Shown: positions 20,050-29,322, counted from the first letter of the stretch. The stretch: DNA of 46,564 nucleotides from Chloroflexota bacterium (GCA_022567135.1 JADFHP010000002.1:1-46564); one strand, 5' to 3'. Numbers and translations are program-made. Notes: a model not told the origin generated them from the sequence alone.

Positions 20050-20064
20050 GAAAACATCCAAAAA

Positions 20065-20087
20065 CCCCTCTCCCGGTGAGAGAGGGT
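20065..20087. repeat. CCCTCTC...GAGAGGG intergenic palindrome (GGGGTGAGGG-flanked class)
   Basis: ccctctcccggtgagagagggttggggtgaggg directly after the MR/MLE gene; common type of bacterial intergenic palindrome. Confidence 0.55.
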
Positions 20088-20182
20088 TGGGGTGAGGGAG
20101 CATCCCACTCTCACACCCGCGCTCGTAAACGTGTTTTGAGATAGTAAGGCGGCCGAGTAAGCTACCAGCGAATGGCAAACGA

Positions 20183-20210
20183 AAGGGACCGGTGTAGTTG
20201 CCGGTCCCTT
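20183..20210 (+). terminator. Strong hairpin, possible terminator
   Basis: AAGGGACCGG-tgtagttg-CCGGTCCCTT, 10-bp perfect stem; weak U-tract. Confidence 0.45.
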
Positions 20211-20525
20211 CTGATTTCCGGCGGCTTTCCCGCCGGCTCCCGGTCCGCTAGTTCTGGTCTTTTGATCAGTGGGGCTGCCGTGTATTTTCGGCTTTCAGCC
20301 CTCTGTGTGTTCAGCGTTGCGGACTCTGGAGGTCGATGAGCCCGGACTGGCGGTCAACTATGTTGCCACTCCGGGCCGGCACAAGGCTCGTGCCAGGCAT
20401 GGAAAAGTACGTGCAGTCGAACCATGCCATCCTCCTTCAACGCTTTTCAGACCAGCGGGCGAGCGCTTCCAGGCCATGCCCGAATGCTTTCCATCGCTCG
20501 TGACCCCATTATACGCGATCAAATT

Positions 20526-20541
20526 TGTGATTTCCTTCACA
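20526..20541. promoter_or_regulatory. CRP/FNR-superfamily-like operator
   Basis: TGTGATTTCCTTCACA = TGTGA-N6-TCACA perfect half-sites in an AT-rich island. Confidence 0.4.
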
Positions 20542-20710
20542 TCGTGGGAGTTATATCACAACATAAGATTTGTTACCGACATAGATATTATGTTTATCGT
20601 CTGTTTCTTTACATATCACAACGATATCAGCCATATACTGCTGGGTCCTTATACCCAACCGTCCGCGAGGCGAAGAATCGAGGTTAACGCGCCAGCCTCA
20701 CGGACCTGTT

Positions 20711-23047
20711 TTACACAGGCTCGAGCCGCTGTTTCGTCGCGGCGCGATCGGCGATCTCGTCCCAATCCCAGAGCTGGGGTATGTACTCCACGTTCGACCA
20801 CATCTCCGCCTGGTCGGCATAGTGCGGGCTGCCCGGATTGCCGGAGGAGCCGAGCGGCGTGATCCACCTGGAGTTGGTCCAGTCCGAAGGGTCGAAGATG
20901 TACCGGTTCACGGAAAGTCCGGTAACCGTGTACGGCAACTTCAGCAGGTGGCTGCCAGCCAGTGGCGTATCGCCATCGCCGTGTGCGGGCACAGACGGCG
21001 GGTCCAGCAGTTCGGCCATTTTCGGAAAGACTTCCGAAAGCGGATGTACAGGCGCGGTGAAGTGGATGTCGCCCCACTTCCACGACGGCATGTCGGCGCC
21101 CAGCCTCTCCGTCAGCACCGCCACAGCCTTCTGCAGCGCGGCCGCCAGGATGCCGGGCCAGTCGTGGCCGTCCGGCCATACGCCGTCGTCGCCGTTTTCG
21201 AGCGCCTTCAGCCACGCCTGAACGACGAGCCTGCGGTGCGCATCGGCGCCTGCGACGCCATCGTCGAACAGGCGCGCGCTATCGCCGAAAACATGTTCAG
21301 TCTGCCATTCGGTAATGAATGAGCGCGCGACCGCGTAGACACACGGTGCGGCCTGCTCTCGGTCCATCGATCCATCCCAGGCGCGCAACACGACCTGCGC
21401 AGCCTTCGAAGCATCGTCCCGCGGCTCCACCGCGCAGAGGGCGTCTTTAACCAGGTTTGCCGGATTGGATATGCGCTCGGCGTGGATGCGGGCCATGTCA
21501 TCGACGGTCGCGGAACGAGGAGTCATCTCCTTGATTCGGGTGATGATCCGCTCCGCCCGGTGCGGGGCCGAGAAGTAGAGGCCGACGAAGTACGGATACT
21601 CGTGGCCAACGACGCGCTGGTTGCAGGTCACGGCGTATCCCTCGGGTGGGTTAATCGCGTTCGGCAGCTCGGAATGCGGGATGTATCCCTGCCACTCGTG
21701 CTCGCCGCTCCAGCCCGGCACTGCCCGCCAGCCGTTCGATTCGCCCCTGATCGGAATCTTCCCTTCGTGGAGATACCCGAAGTTGCCATGCACATCGGCG
21801 ACGGCGTAGTTGTTCACCCGGTCCACCCACTCGCTGAACGCCTCGTGCAGCTCAGGGACCGATTTTGCCTGCATCGCGTCGCGCGCCGAGTCGACCCACT
21901 TCATGCCGGGGTCGAGTCCGGGGTCACCGATTGTCACTCCCCTGCCCTCGGCCGGGTCGCCGGCGATGACCGGGCCGTGGTGTGTCGAGGTAACTTCGAT
22001 CTCGACGTCCTGCCCGCCGCGAACCTTCAGCGTCTCGCGCCACACCTCGGCGGGCCGCCACTCCCCTTTGAACTCATACTCGCGGCCCGCCCCGCTCTCC
22101 CGGAAGCGCTCAAGGAACAGGTCCTGCGTATCGGCGCCGCCGTGGGTCATTCCCCACGCCACGTACTCGTTGTGGCAGAAGTGAAGCGCTCCCGGGAAGC
22201 CCGGGACCGAGTGGCCGATTACTGTGAACTCCGGACACGAGAGATGGATCTGGTAGTAGACGCTGGGCGTGTCGAGCGCGCGGTGGGAATCGCCGCCCAC
22301 AAGCGGCAGGCCTGAAGCTGTCAGATCGCCCGATATCGCCCACCCGTTCGACCCCGCGTCGGTCTCGTTCAGCCAGTTCGCCTCGCTGGCCGCTTTGATC
22401 AGATCGTCCAGCCCGTCTACCGGCGGCCCTTCATAGACTGCGCCCGGCGGGACTGTCAGCAGGGCTCCCTGCGGATAGCCGGTGATCAGATCGGCCAGCT
22501 TCTCCGGCCCGATCAGGCCGGCGAGCCTTGTCCGAAGCAACTTCGCCTCGAACGTTCCGAGCAACGTGTTGCGCATCTTGTAGACGGTCAGGCAGTGCCA
22601 GTTCTCCCATGGCTCCGGGCGCTCATCCAGCAGGGTGTACTCCACCGGCAGCACGTCCGCTGTATCGACATAGGCGTTCACTCCGGCGGCATAGGCGTCC
22701 ACCATCGCCTTCGCTTCTGGCGACGCCGCCTCGTAGTCGAGCTTCGCGATGCGCCCCATCCCGGCCGACCGCAGCAGCCGGTCTCGATTGACACCCGACT
22801 CGCCGACCCACTCCGACCAGCGCCCGAGCGCCCTGTGCCTGTCAGCATCCATGTGCCACAGCCGGTCCTGGGCTGTCACGAATCCCTGCGCGAAAAAGAG
22901 GTCGCGCTCGCTCTCGGCCTTGATATGCGGTATGCCCCACTCGTCCCGGAACACCTCCACGGGTCCCGACAGGTCGGGAAAACGGAGCGTGCTGGTAACG
23001 TCCGGCAGGGCGGCATCGAGGTCGGAACGGGATATCGACGGGCTCAT
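20711..23047 (-). CDS. Penicillin acylase family protein (Ntn hydrolase)
   Basis: VEVFRDEWGIPHIKAESERDLFFAQGFVTAQDRLWHMD; GSNGWAISGDLTASGLPLVGGDSH with N-terminal-nucleophile Ser; ATG at 23047 (ORF extends to 23110). Confidence 0.92.
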   Translation of the reverse strand: MSPSISRSDLDAALPDVTSTLRFPDLSGPVEVFRDEWGIPHIKAESERDLFFAQGFVTAQDRLWHMDADRHRALGRWSEWVGESGVNRDRLLRSAGMGRIAKLDYEAASPEAKAMVDAYAAGVNAYVDTADVLPVEYTLLDERPEPWENWHCLTVYKMRNTLLGTFEAKLLRTRLAGLIGPEKLADLITGYPQGALLTVPPGAVYEGPPVDGLDDLIKAASEANWLNETDAGSNGWAISGDLTASGLPLVGGDSHRALDTPSVYYQIHLSCPEFTVIGHSVPGFPGALHFCHNEYVAWGMTHGGADTQDLFLERFRESGAGREYEFKGEWRPAEVWRETLKVRGGQDVEIEVTSTHHGPVIAGDPAEGRGVTIGDPGLDPGMKWVDSARDAMQAKSVPELHEAFSEWVDRVNNYAVADVHGNFGYLHEGKIPIRGESNGWRAVPGWSGEHEWQGYIPHSELPNAINPPEGYAVTCNQRVVGHEYPYFVGLYFSAPHRAERIITRIKEMTPRSATVDDMARIHAERISNPANLVKDALCAVEPRDDASKAAQVVLRAWDGSMDREQAAPCVYAVARSFITEWQTEHVFGDSARLFDDGVAGADAHRRLVVQAWLKALENGDDGVWPDGHDWPGILAAALQKAVAVLTERLGADMPSWKWGDIHFTAPVHPLSEVFPKMAELLDPPSVPAHGDGDTPLAGSHLLKLPYTVTGLSVNRYIFDPSDWTNSRWITPLGSSGNPGSPHYADQAEMWSNVEYIPQLWDWDEIADRAATKQRLEPV

Positions 23048-23154
23048 GCAGATGCTCCGGGACTGGTTTGTTTGGCCCTGGGCAGGGCCACAATCGACCC
23101 GAGCGGGCACTCTGTCAAGGGACTGACACGGCCTGGATGGCCACGAGCACGTAA

Positions 23155-23182
23155 TTGATAAGGCATCCTGAGCAACTAATAC
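23155..23182 (+). promoter_or_regulatory. Predicted promoter for the DUF3179 cluster
   Basis: TTGATA-N16-TAATAC, 25 nt upstream of the first DUF3179 ATG. Confidence 0.6.
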
Positions 23183-23206
23183 GGCTGCGCGCCATCAAAT
23201 GTACTG

Positions 23207-24385
23207 ATGAGATTAACGCTGCCGCCTAAGAATCGCCGCCGCGGCGCGGCCACGATTGCCGCGATGACCGCTCTGGTCGCCGTTGCCTGTTCGTCCGCGG
23301 CTACGGCGATACCTACCGCGTCGCCCGTGCCGCCAACTCCCGCGCCGCCGCGCCCCACCGCGACTCCACTTGGCATCCTGGACGAGAAGTTCACCGCGCC
23401 GTTTGAGAAACTCACCCCGTCCGGCGCACGCGACATCGACCCCGACGAATATCGCGCGCAGACCGACGTCGACAACATCGCCCCCATCTACGACCCGAAA
23501 ATAGTGAGGGCAGACCAGGTGGACCTGCTCCCCGAGGAGTTGGTGCTGGGGGTTGAGATCAACGGTGAAGCGCGCGCCTATCCCCACCGCCTGATGCAGT
23601 TCAGGGAGATCGCCAACGACGTCGTGGGCGGCGTGCCCATTCTGGTTTCGTGGTGCCCGGTATGCTTCACAGGCCTCGTCCACGACCGTCGGCTCGACGG
23701 GACCCTGAAGACGTTTGGCAACCAGGGCGCATTGTTCATGAACGCCCTGACATTCTGGGACCACGAGACGAAGAGCATCTGGGCGCAGCCCTGGGGGACG
23801 GCCATCACGGGCGATCTCAAAGGGTCCGCGCTCACGCTGCTGCCCTTCTCGCTGGACACCTGGGGCGCGTGGCTGGAAGCGCATCCCGACACAACGGTAG
23901 TGGAAGACGAACGCGGAAAAGTCTTTCTCCCCGATCTCATTCCCTACGACTATGTGATTGGCGTATCGATTAAAGAGGACGCCAGCTCGTACTACGTCAA
24001 CTCACTCCTTGAGACCACCGTGCTCAATCACAACGTTGGGGAGAATCCGATAGTCGTGATAACGGACCCCGATACCCGAAAAGTACGGGTGTTCCTCAGG
24101 CAGACCACGGGCACACCCGCCGACAAAACAGCCACAGTGCCGGACCTGTTCACGTTTGAGACAGCGGGCGATGAGCGCATGAGGGATCTGGAGACGGGGA
24201 CCATATGGGAGGTCGAACGCGGACTGGCGCTGGAAGGACCGCTGAGAGGCGCCGTCCTGCAGCAGGTGCCGTACATAACGTCGTTCGACTGGGCATGGGC
24301 AGACTTCTTCCCGGAAACCGCGGTTTGGGGCGAGGCAGGGCTGACCGGGTTAGGTGAGGTCATAGAGTTGGGCCGGGACCGATGA
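23207..24385 (+). CDS. DUF3179 domain-containing lipoprotein (copy 1)
   Basis: Lipobox ALVAVAC; Pro/Thr/Ala linker; ELVLGVEINGEARAYPHRLMQFREIANDVVGGVPILVSWCPVCFTGLVHDR. Confidence 0.92.
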   Translation: MRLTLPPKNRRRGAATIAAMTALVAVACSSAATAIPTASPVPPTPAPPRPTATPLGILDEKFTAPFEKLTPSGARDIDPDEYRAQTDVDNIAPIYDPKIVRADQVDLLPEELVLGVEINGEARAYPHRLMQFREIANDVVGGVPILVSWCPVCFTGLVHDRRLDGTLKTFGNQGALFMNALTFWDHETKSIWAQPWGTAITGDLKGSALTLLPFSLDTWGAWLEAHPDTTVVEDERGKVFLPDLIPYDYVIGVSIKEDASSYYVNSLLETTVLNHNVGENPIVVITDPDTRKVRVFLRQTTGTPADKTATVPDLFTFETAGDERMRDLETGTIWEVERGLALEGPLRGAVLQQVPYITSFDWAWADFFPETAVWGEAGLTGLGEVIELGRDR

Positions 24386-25623
24386 TCATACGGCTGTTCG
24401 GGCTCCGCGCTTCTATTGGCGCGACTCTGGCTATCGCCGCTATCGCATGCTCCTCGGCGGCAGATGGGATCATCACATCTACCGCGCCGCCGCCTACAGC
24501 GACGCCGACTGCGGCTCCCGAGCCGGCCGGCACGCCCGTCCCCACCCCGTTTGTCGAGACCACCCCGGCGGACCCGGACGCGCCCGCGCCAACGCCGACA
24601 CCAGAGCGGATATTCGCGGCGCCGACTCCGACGCCGTTCCCGGTGGCCCATTTCGACACCGACTTTACAGACCCGTTCGCAATATTGAATCCACTCAACG
24701 CCGATAAGCCCGTAGACGAGCGCGAGTACCTTCGCAACACTCCGCCGGACGCCGTGGCCCCCGTTTACACGCCCGAGTATGTGACCACCGGAGAAGCCGA
24801 TCTGATCCCGGATGAGCTGGTCATGGGCGTTTCCATCAACGGCGAGTCAAGGGCATTTCCTATCGGGTTGATGCGCAACCGGGAGATGGTCAACGACATC
24901 ATCGGCGGTGTCCCGGTACTGGTTACCTGGTGTCCCATCTGCTTTACCGGCCTGGTCCACGACCGCCGGCTGGACGGCAAAGTGCTTACGTTCGGCAACG
25001 AGGGTGTTCTCTTCATGAACGCCATGACCTGGTGGGACCACAAGACCGCCAGCGTCTGGTCGCAACCCTGGGGTACCGCTATCACAGGGACGCTCAAGGG
25101 CAAGTCACTCACACAGATTCCGTTCGAGTTCACGACGTGGCAGTCGTGGCTCAACATGCACCCGGACACGCTGGTCATTGTCGACGAGCGCGGTTTCGAG
25201 TACGGCCCCCAGATGATCACCGACGCCTTCGTCATCGGCGTGGCGATACAGGACCAGGCCCTTGGCTTCTACTACAAGTCGGTCGAGGAGATCGGCGTCC
25301 GCAACGACACGCTCGGCGACTTCCCGATTGCCGTGGTGGTGAACGCGGAGACCCGCGAGATATCCGTGCTGCTCAGGAACGGCATCGGTACGCCGGCCGA
25401 CGACGACGTCGAGATCCCGGAGCTGCTGACGTTCGAGAAAAACGCGGATGGAACGCTCACTGACATCGAGACAGGCTCCACCTGGGACCCCCATCGCGGC
25501 CTCGCCCTCAGCGGCCCGTTGCGCGGCGCGCCCATCCAGAAGATCCCGTTCCAGTCTTCGTTCGACTGGGCCTGGAACGACTTCTTCCCCGGCGCCGGGT
25601 TGTGGGGGGATAGGAAGCGCTAG
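24382..25623 (+). CDS. DUF3179 domain-containing lipoprotein (copy 2)
   Basis: Overlaps copy 1 by ATGA; lipobox AIAC; DIIGGVPVLVTWCPICFTGLVHDRRLDGKVLTFGNEGVLFMNAMTWWDHKT. Confidence 0.92.
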   Translation: MIIRLFGLRASIGATLAIAAIACSSAADGIITSTAPPPTATPTAAPEPAGTPVPTPFVETTPADPDAPAPTPTPERIFAAPTPTPFPVAHFDTDFTDPFAILNPLNADKPVDEREYLRNTPPDAVAPVYTPEYVTTGEADLIPDELVMGVSINGESRAFPIGLMRNREMVNDIIGGVPVLVTWCPICFTGLVHDRRLDGKVLTFGNEGVLFMNAMTWWDHKTASVWSQPWGTAITGTLKGKSLTQIPFEFTTWQSWLNMHPDTLVIVDERGFEYGPQMITDAFVIGVAIQDQALGFYYKSVEEIGVRNDTLGDFPIAVVVNAETREISVLLRNGIGTPADDDVEIPELLTFEKNADGTLTDIETGSTWDPHRGLALSGPLRGAPIQKIPFQSSFDWAWNDFFPGAGLWGDRKR

Positions 25624-25676
25624 CGGAGCCGGTCCCGGTAATCTACTCGTATCTTCTACTGGGAATCTTTCATATC

Positions 25677-26858
25677 GTGCACAGACTCATTACACGCAAA
25701 TTACTGCTACCTGCAGCGGCGCTGCTCGGTCTTATTGCGGTCGCCTGCGGCGAGAGCGCTCCGGTCGATCTGGCGCCCGGCGCGCTGGTGGACCCGGACG
25801 ATTCGCAGTCTGCCGAGGCCTCGGCAGACGGGTCCGAGCTGGCGGCGATTGATCCCGACCGTGAGGACGACTTCTCCGCTCCCTTCGCTCTGCTCAACCC
25901 GACGGGTCAGAAGACCGTCAACCCGGACGAATACAGGAAGCTGATCGCGCGTGACGTCATAGTGCCCGTATACGAGCCGAGGTACGTCGGTCCGGAAGAG
26001 GCCAACCTCGTCGATCAGGAACTCGTTTTAGCCGTAGAGGTCAACGGCGATGCGAAGGCGTTTCCGATCGGGCTTATCAGGAACCGGGAGATCGTCAACG
26101 ACACGATCGGAGGCGTTCCTCTCCTCATCACCTGGTGACCGATCTGTTTTACCGGTCTCGTGCATGACCGGCGGCTGGACGGGCGGACCCTGACCTTCGG
26201 CAACGAAGGCGCGCTGTTCATGAACGCCATGACGTGGTGGGATCACGAAACGGAGAGTATCTGGTCGCAGCCGTGGGGCACGTCGATTGCGGGAGATTTG
26301 CGGGGCCGGTCCCTGACGCTGATTCCGTCCGAGCTGAGAACCTGGGGTAGCTGGATTGCCGAGCATCCGGACACTCTGGTGCTTGCGGATGAGCGCGAGG
26401 TGGACGGCTTCCTGTTCCCGCAGCGCAGACAGCTCTTCAACGAGCGCTTCGTGATTGGCGTCTCGATTCAGGATGACGCGGCCGCCTACTACTTCCCTTC
26501 AGTAGGAAACGTCGGCGTCAGGAACGATACCCTCGGCGAATTCCCGATTGCCGTCTTCGTTGACGATGAGACGAACGCCATCTCGGTTCTGCTGCGCAAC
26601 GGCGTCGGCAGACCCGCCGACGAGGACGCCGCAGTGCCGGCTGTCCTCACATTCCAGATCGACGCTCAGGGCGTCGCCACGGACGTCGAGACCGGCACGG
26701 TCTGGGACGTGGAGCGCGGTCTCGCAACGGCCGGGCCATTGCGCGGCGCGGCAATCCAGAAGGTGCCCTACACCCCGGCCTTCGACTGGGCATGGGAAGA
26801 CTTCTTCCCGCACTCGACGTTCTGGGGCGACAACAACGGCAAGGTGCCATCGCCATAG
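25677..26858 (+). CDS. DUF3179 domain-containing lipoprotein (copy 3) with in-frame TGA at 26136-26138, predicted selenocysteine
   Basis: GTG start; one frame spans 25677-26858. Read-through gives TIGGVPLLITW[U]PICFTGLVHDRRLDGRTLTFGNEGALFMNAMTWWDHET, collinear with copies 1-2, TGA replacing the first Cys of WCPxC. Confidence 0.85.
26152..26171 (+). promoter_or_regulatory. Candidate bacterial SECIS hairpin
   Basis: CCGGUC-UCGUGCAU-GACCGG, 6-bp perfect stem starting 13 nt after the UGA, GU in apical loop. Confidence 0.65.
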
Positions 26859-26918
26859 TAAAAATGCCGGGATTTCTTCCCATATCAACGGACCCTGCGC
26901 GCTCTCAGACCGACCGTT

Positions 26919-27995
26919 CTACCCGTTCGCCACGCCCCATGCGAGAACGGTATCCGCCATGAACTCGATGTGATACCTCTGAAGGTCCTGATGCACGGGG
27001 AGGAGCAGGCTCTCTCGGGCCATCCTCACCTCGTTGACGAAGCTTTGCTGTGGCAGGATGTCCGGCAGCACGGGCCACGCCCAGGCGCCGATGCCTTCCG
27101 CCAGGAGCACCTCCAGAAGCTCGTCCCGCTTCTGGACACGAATCGGAAACGCCCAGGGGCAGTCCCCGATTTCCAGCTCAGGCCGCATGAATGAGATTCC
27201 GCGCGCTCCGCGCAACGCGATCAGAAAGCCCTCGTAGTTCTGCCTGCGCCTCTCGCGAATCTGCGTGACCCGTGGCGCAAGCCGGCTCATCAGACGCCTG
27301 GAGAACGGATCGATCGCCGCTGATGTCACCCGTTCCACCCGGCCTTCATCGGACAGCGCTCCTGCAAACTGGCGACGCATGATGGCTGATCCACTCTTGA
27401 ATAGCGCCCACTTCAGAACTTGCCGGAACACGAACGTGTTGCTATTCGAACGGTTTGGTAACGGCTCCGGAACCTCCAGGCCGCCTGCAGAGTAGTATCC
27501 CGCGCCGGTCCTCAGTGGCAAAATCTTGCGGTAGCTGAAAATCCCGAACGCGCCCGTCGATCCGAGAGGCTGGCCCTCGTGCTGCGACAGGAACGAGTGC
27601 GCACAGTCCTCGACTAGTGACATGGAGGCGTACCGGCAGAACTCGATCGCCCGGTTCAGATCGTTCGCAAATCCGAAGTAGTGGACCAGTAGGAGCGCCG
27701 TGTCATCCGGCCTCCGGTTGGCGTCCAGCCAATCCCAGTCCGGCGTCAGGTCATCGTTGACCGGGTAGAAGCGGACAGGGAACCCCAGGGGCGGCAGCAC
27801 ATCCACTGCCGTGTCGCAGATGAACGCCGGCACAAGCAGCGACCCGCCTCGAAGGTTCCGCATGCCTGCTGCGAGCGCCTGCCGGGCATATCCGAAGAGC
27901 TGGACGTCGGACTGATCGCCCGCGCCGTCCTTGCCGCCCTTCAGGGCGCGCAGCCCATCAAGCGGTGGCATAAGCGGTTCTCCGGAGACGTTCAC
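26919..27995 (-). CDS. DegT/DnrJ/EryC1/StrS-type PLP-dependent aminotransferase-like protein
   Basis: SLVEDCAHSFLSQHEGQPLGSTGAFGIFSYRKILPLRTGAGYYS; VPAFICDTAVDVLPPLGFPVRFYPVNDDL. Confidence 0.8.
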   Translation of the reverse strand: MNVSGEPLMPPLDGLRALKGGKDGAGDQSDVQLFGYARQALAAGMRNLRGGSLLVPAFICDTAVDVLPPLGFPVRFYPVNDDLTPDWDWLDANRRPDDTALLLVHYFGFANDLNRAIEFCRYASMSLVEDCAHSFLSQHEGQPLGSTGAFGIFSYRKILPLRTGAGYYSAGGLEVPEPLPNRSNSNTFVFRQVLKWALFKSGSAIMRRQFAGALSDEGRVERVTSAAIDPFSRRLMSRLAPRVTQIRERRRQNYEGFLIALRGARGISFMRPELEIGDCPWAFPIRVQKRDELLEVLLAEGIGAWAWPVLPDILPQQSFVNEVRMARESLLLPVHQDLQRYHIEFMADTVLAWGVANG

Positions 27996-28043
27996 GGCCC
28001 GATTTTACTCGCCGTACCGCCCAACTATGCGCGGGGCCTCGCC

Positions 28044-29150
28044 CTACCCCACGCGGCCGGCGATCAGGTCGCCGAACGCGATGGTGCCGAGCGTCTTTCC
28101 GCCGTCTGTGGCGATCTCGGCGGTTCGGTATCCCTCGGTAAGAACGGCCTCGATCGCAGATTCGATGGCGTCCGCCTCTTCCTGCAGGCCGAATGACCAG
28201 CGCAGCATCATCGCCGCGCTCAGGATTGAAGCGCAGGGGTTGGCGATGCCCTGTCCGGCGATGTCCGGCGCCGACCCGTGAATCGGCTCGTAGAGCGCCG
28301 GCTTGCCGCCGCGGCGGGGCACCCCGTCGGCACGCGGCAGCGACGAAAGGCTGGCGGACGGCAGCATGCCCATCGACCCGGCGAGCACGGACGCCTCGTC
28401 AGACAGGATGTCGCCGAACATGTTTTCGGCGACGATGACGTCGAACTCCGCCGGTCTGACTATCAGTTGCATCGCGGCGTTGTCTGCGAGCATGTGGATC
28501 AGCTCGACGTCTGGATACTCCTCGCCTATCTCGATGGCGACCTCTCGCCAGAGGCGGGACGACTCGAGCACGTTCATCTTGTCCAGGGAGTGCAGCCGTT
28601 TGCGGCGATTGCGAGCAAGCTCGAAGCCGACCCGCAACACGCGGGCGATCTCCTGCTCCGTGTATTTCAGCGTATCTACCGCGCGCCGGCCGCGGGACGT
28701 GTTCCAGCGCTTCTTCGGCTTGCCGAAGTAGAGGCCGCCGGTCAGCTCGCGCACGATGATGAGATCAACGCCCTCCAGCAGCTCGGGCCGCAGCGGGCTG
28801 GCGCTGATCAGCTCCGGATATACCTTCACGGGGCGCAGGTTTGCGAACAGTCCCAGGGATTTTCTCAGCGCCAGAATCCCGTCCTCGGGCCGGGTCTTTG
28901 CCGCCGGGTCGTCCCACTGCGGCCCGCCAACCGCGCCGAACAGGACCGCGTCGCTCGCCAGGACCACGTCTTCCGTGGCCTTCGGCAGCGCCTCACCGAA
29001 GTCGTCGATGGCGTTGCCGCCGACGGGGCCGGTTCCCCACACGAACCTGTGCCCGTAGCGGCCGCCTACGGCCTCCAGCACCTTCATCGCCTCGGCCGTT
29101 ACATCAGGGCCGATGCCGTCTCCCCCCAGAACTGCAATCTTTACTTCCAA
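28044..29150 (-). CDS. leuB: 3-isopropylmalate dehydrogenase
   Basis: [91 protein letters not shown]; likely TTG start at 29150 with upstream GGAAGAAG (ORF extends to 29291). Confidence 0.95.
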   Translation of the reverse strand: MEVKIAVLGGDGIGPDVTAEAMKVLEAVGGRYGHRFVWGTGPVGGNAIDDFGEALPKATEDVVLASDAVLFGAVGGPQWDDPAAKTRPEDGILALRKSLGLFANLRPVKVYPELISASPLRPELLEGVDLIIVRELTGGLYFGKPKKRWNTSRGRRAVDTLKYTEQEIARVLRVGFELARNRRKRLHSLDKMNVLESSRLWREVAIEIGEEYPDVELIHMLADNAAMQLIVRPAEFDVIVAENMFGDILSDEASVLAGSMGMLPSASLSSLPRADGVPRRGGKPALYEPIHGSAPDIAGQGIANPCASILSAAMMLRWSFGLQEEADAIESAIEAVLTEGYRTAEIATDGGKTLGTIAFGDLIAGRVG

Positions 29151-29322
29151 TTTGTTCTCTTCTTCCTGTGTGGCGTCTCTAACGGTAGTCGAGGGGTTTG
29201 CCTCTCTCGTCCCCATGGCTGGTGCCAGGCTCTGGAGGGGCACCCCTCGGCTACCGTGTGGGGGCGGGCCGTGCGCATTGGGGCCGCCCAACGTTCAATA
29301 ACCGTCGCCATCAGACCCCCGA

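Noticed and set aside
20269-20862. 197-aa plus-strand ORF spanning the convergent intergenic region
   Set aside because: Compositionally heterogeneous, runs into the penicillin acylase gene antisense, no motif; likely spurious, although the region may still encode RNA.
24480-24640. Proline/threonine-rich codon repeats in DUF3179 copy 2 considered as a DNA tandem repeat
   Set aside because: Degenerate at nucleotide level; best explained as a lipoprotein linker with biased composition.
26136-26138. Simple nonsense mutation or sequencing error in DUF3179 copy 3
   Set aside because: Not excluded, but less favoured: the TGA falls exactly on a conserved redox Cys, the downstream frame is fully conserved, and a copy-specific hairpin follows.
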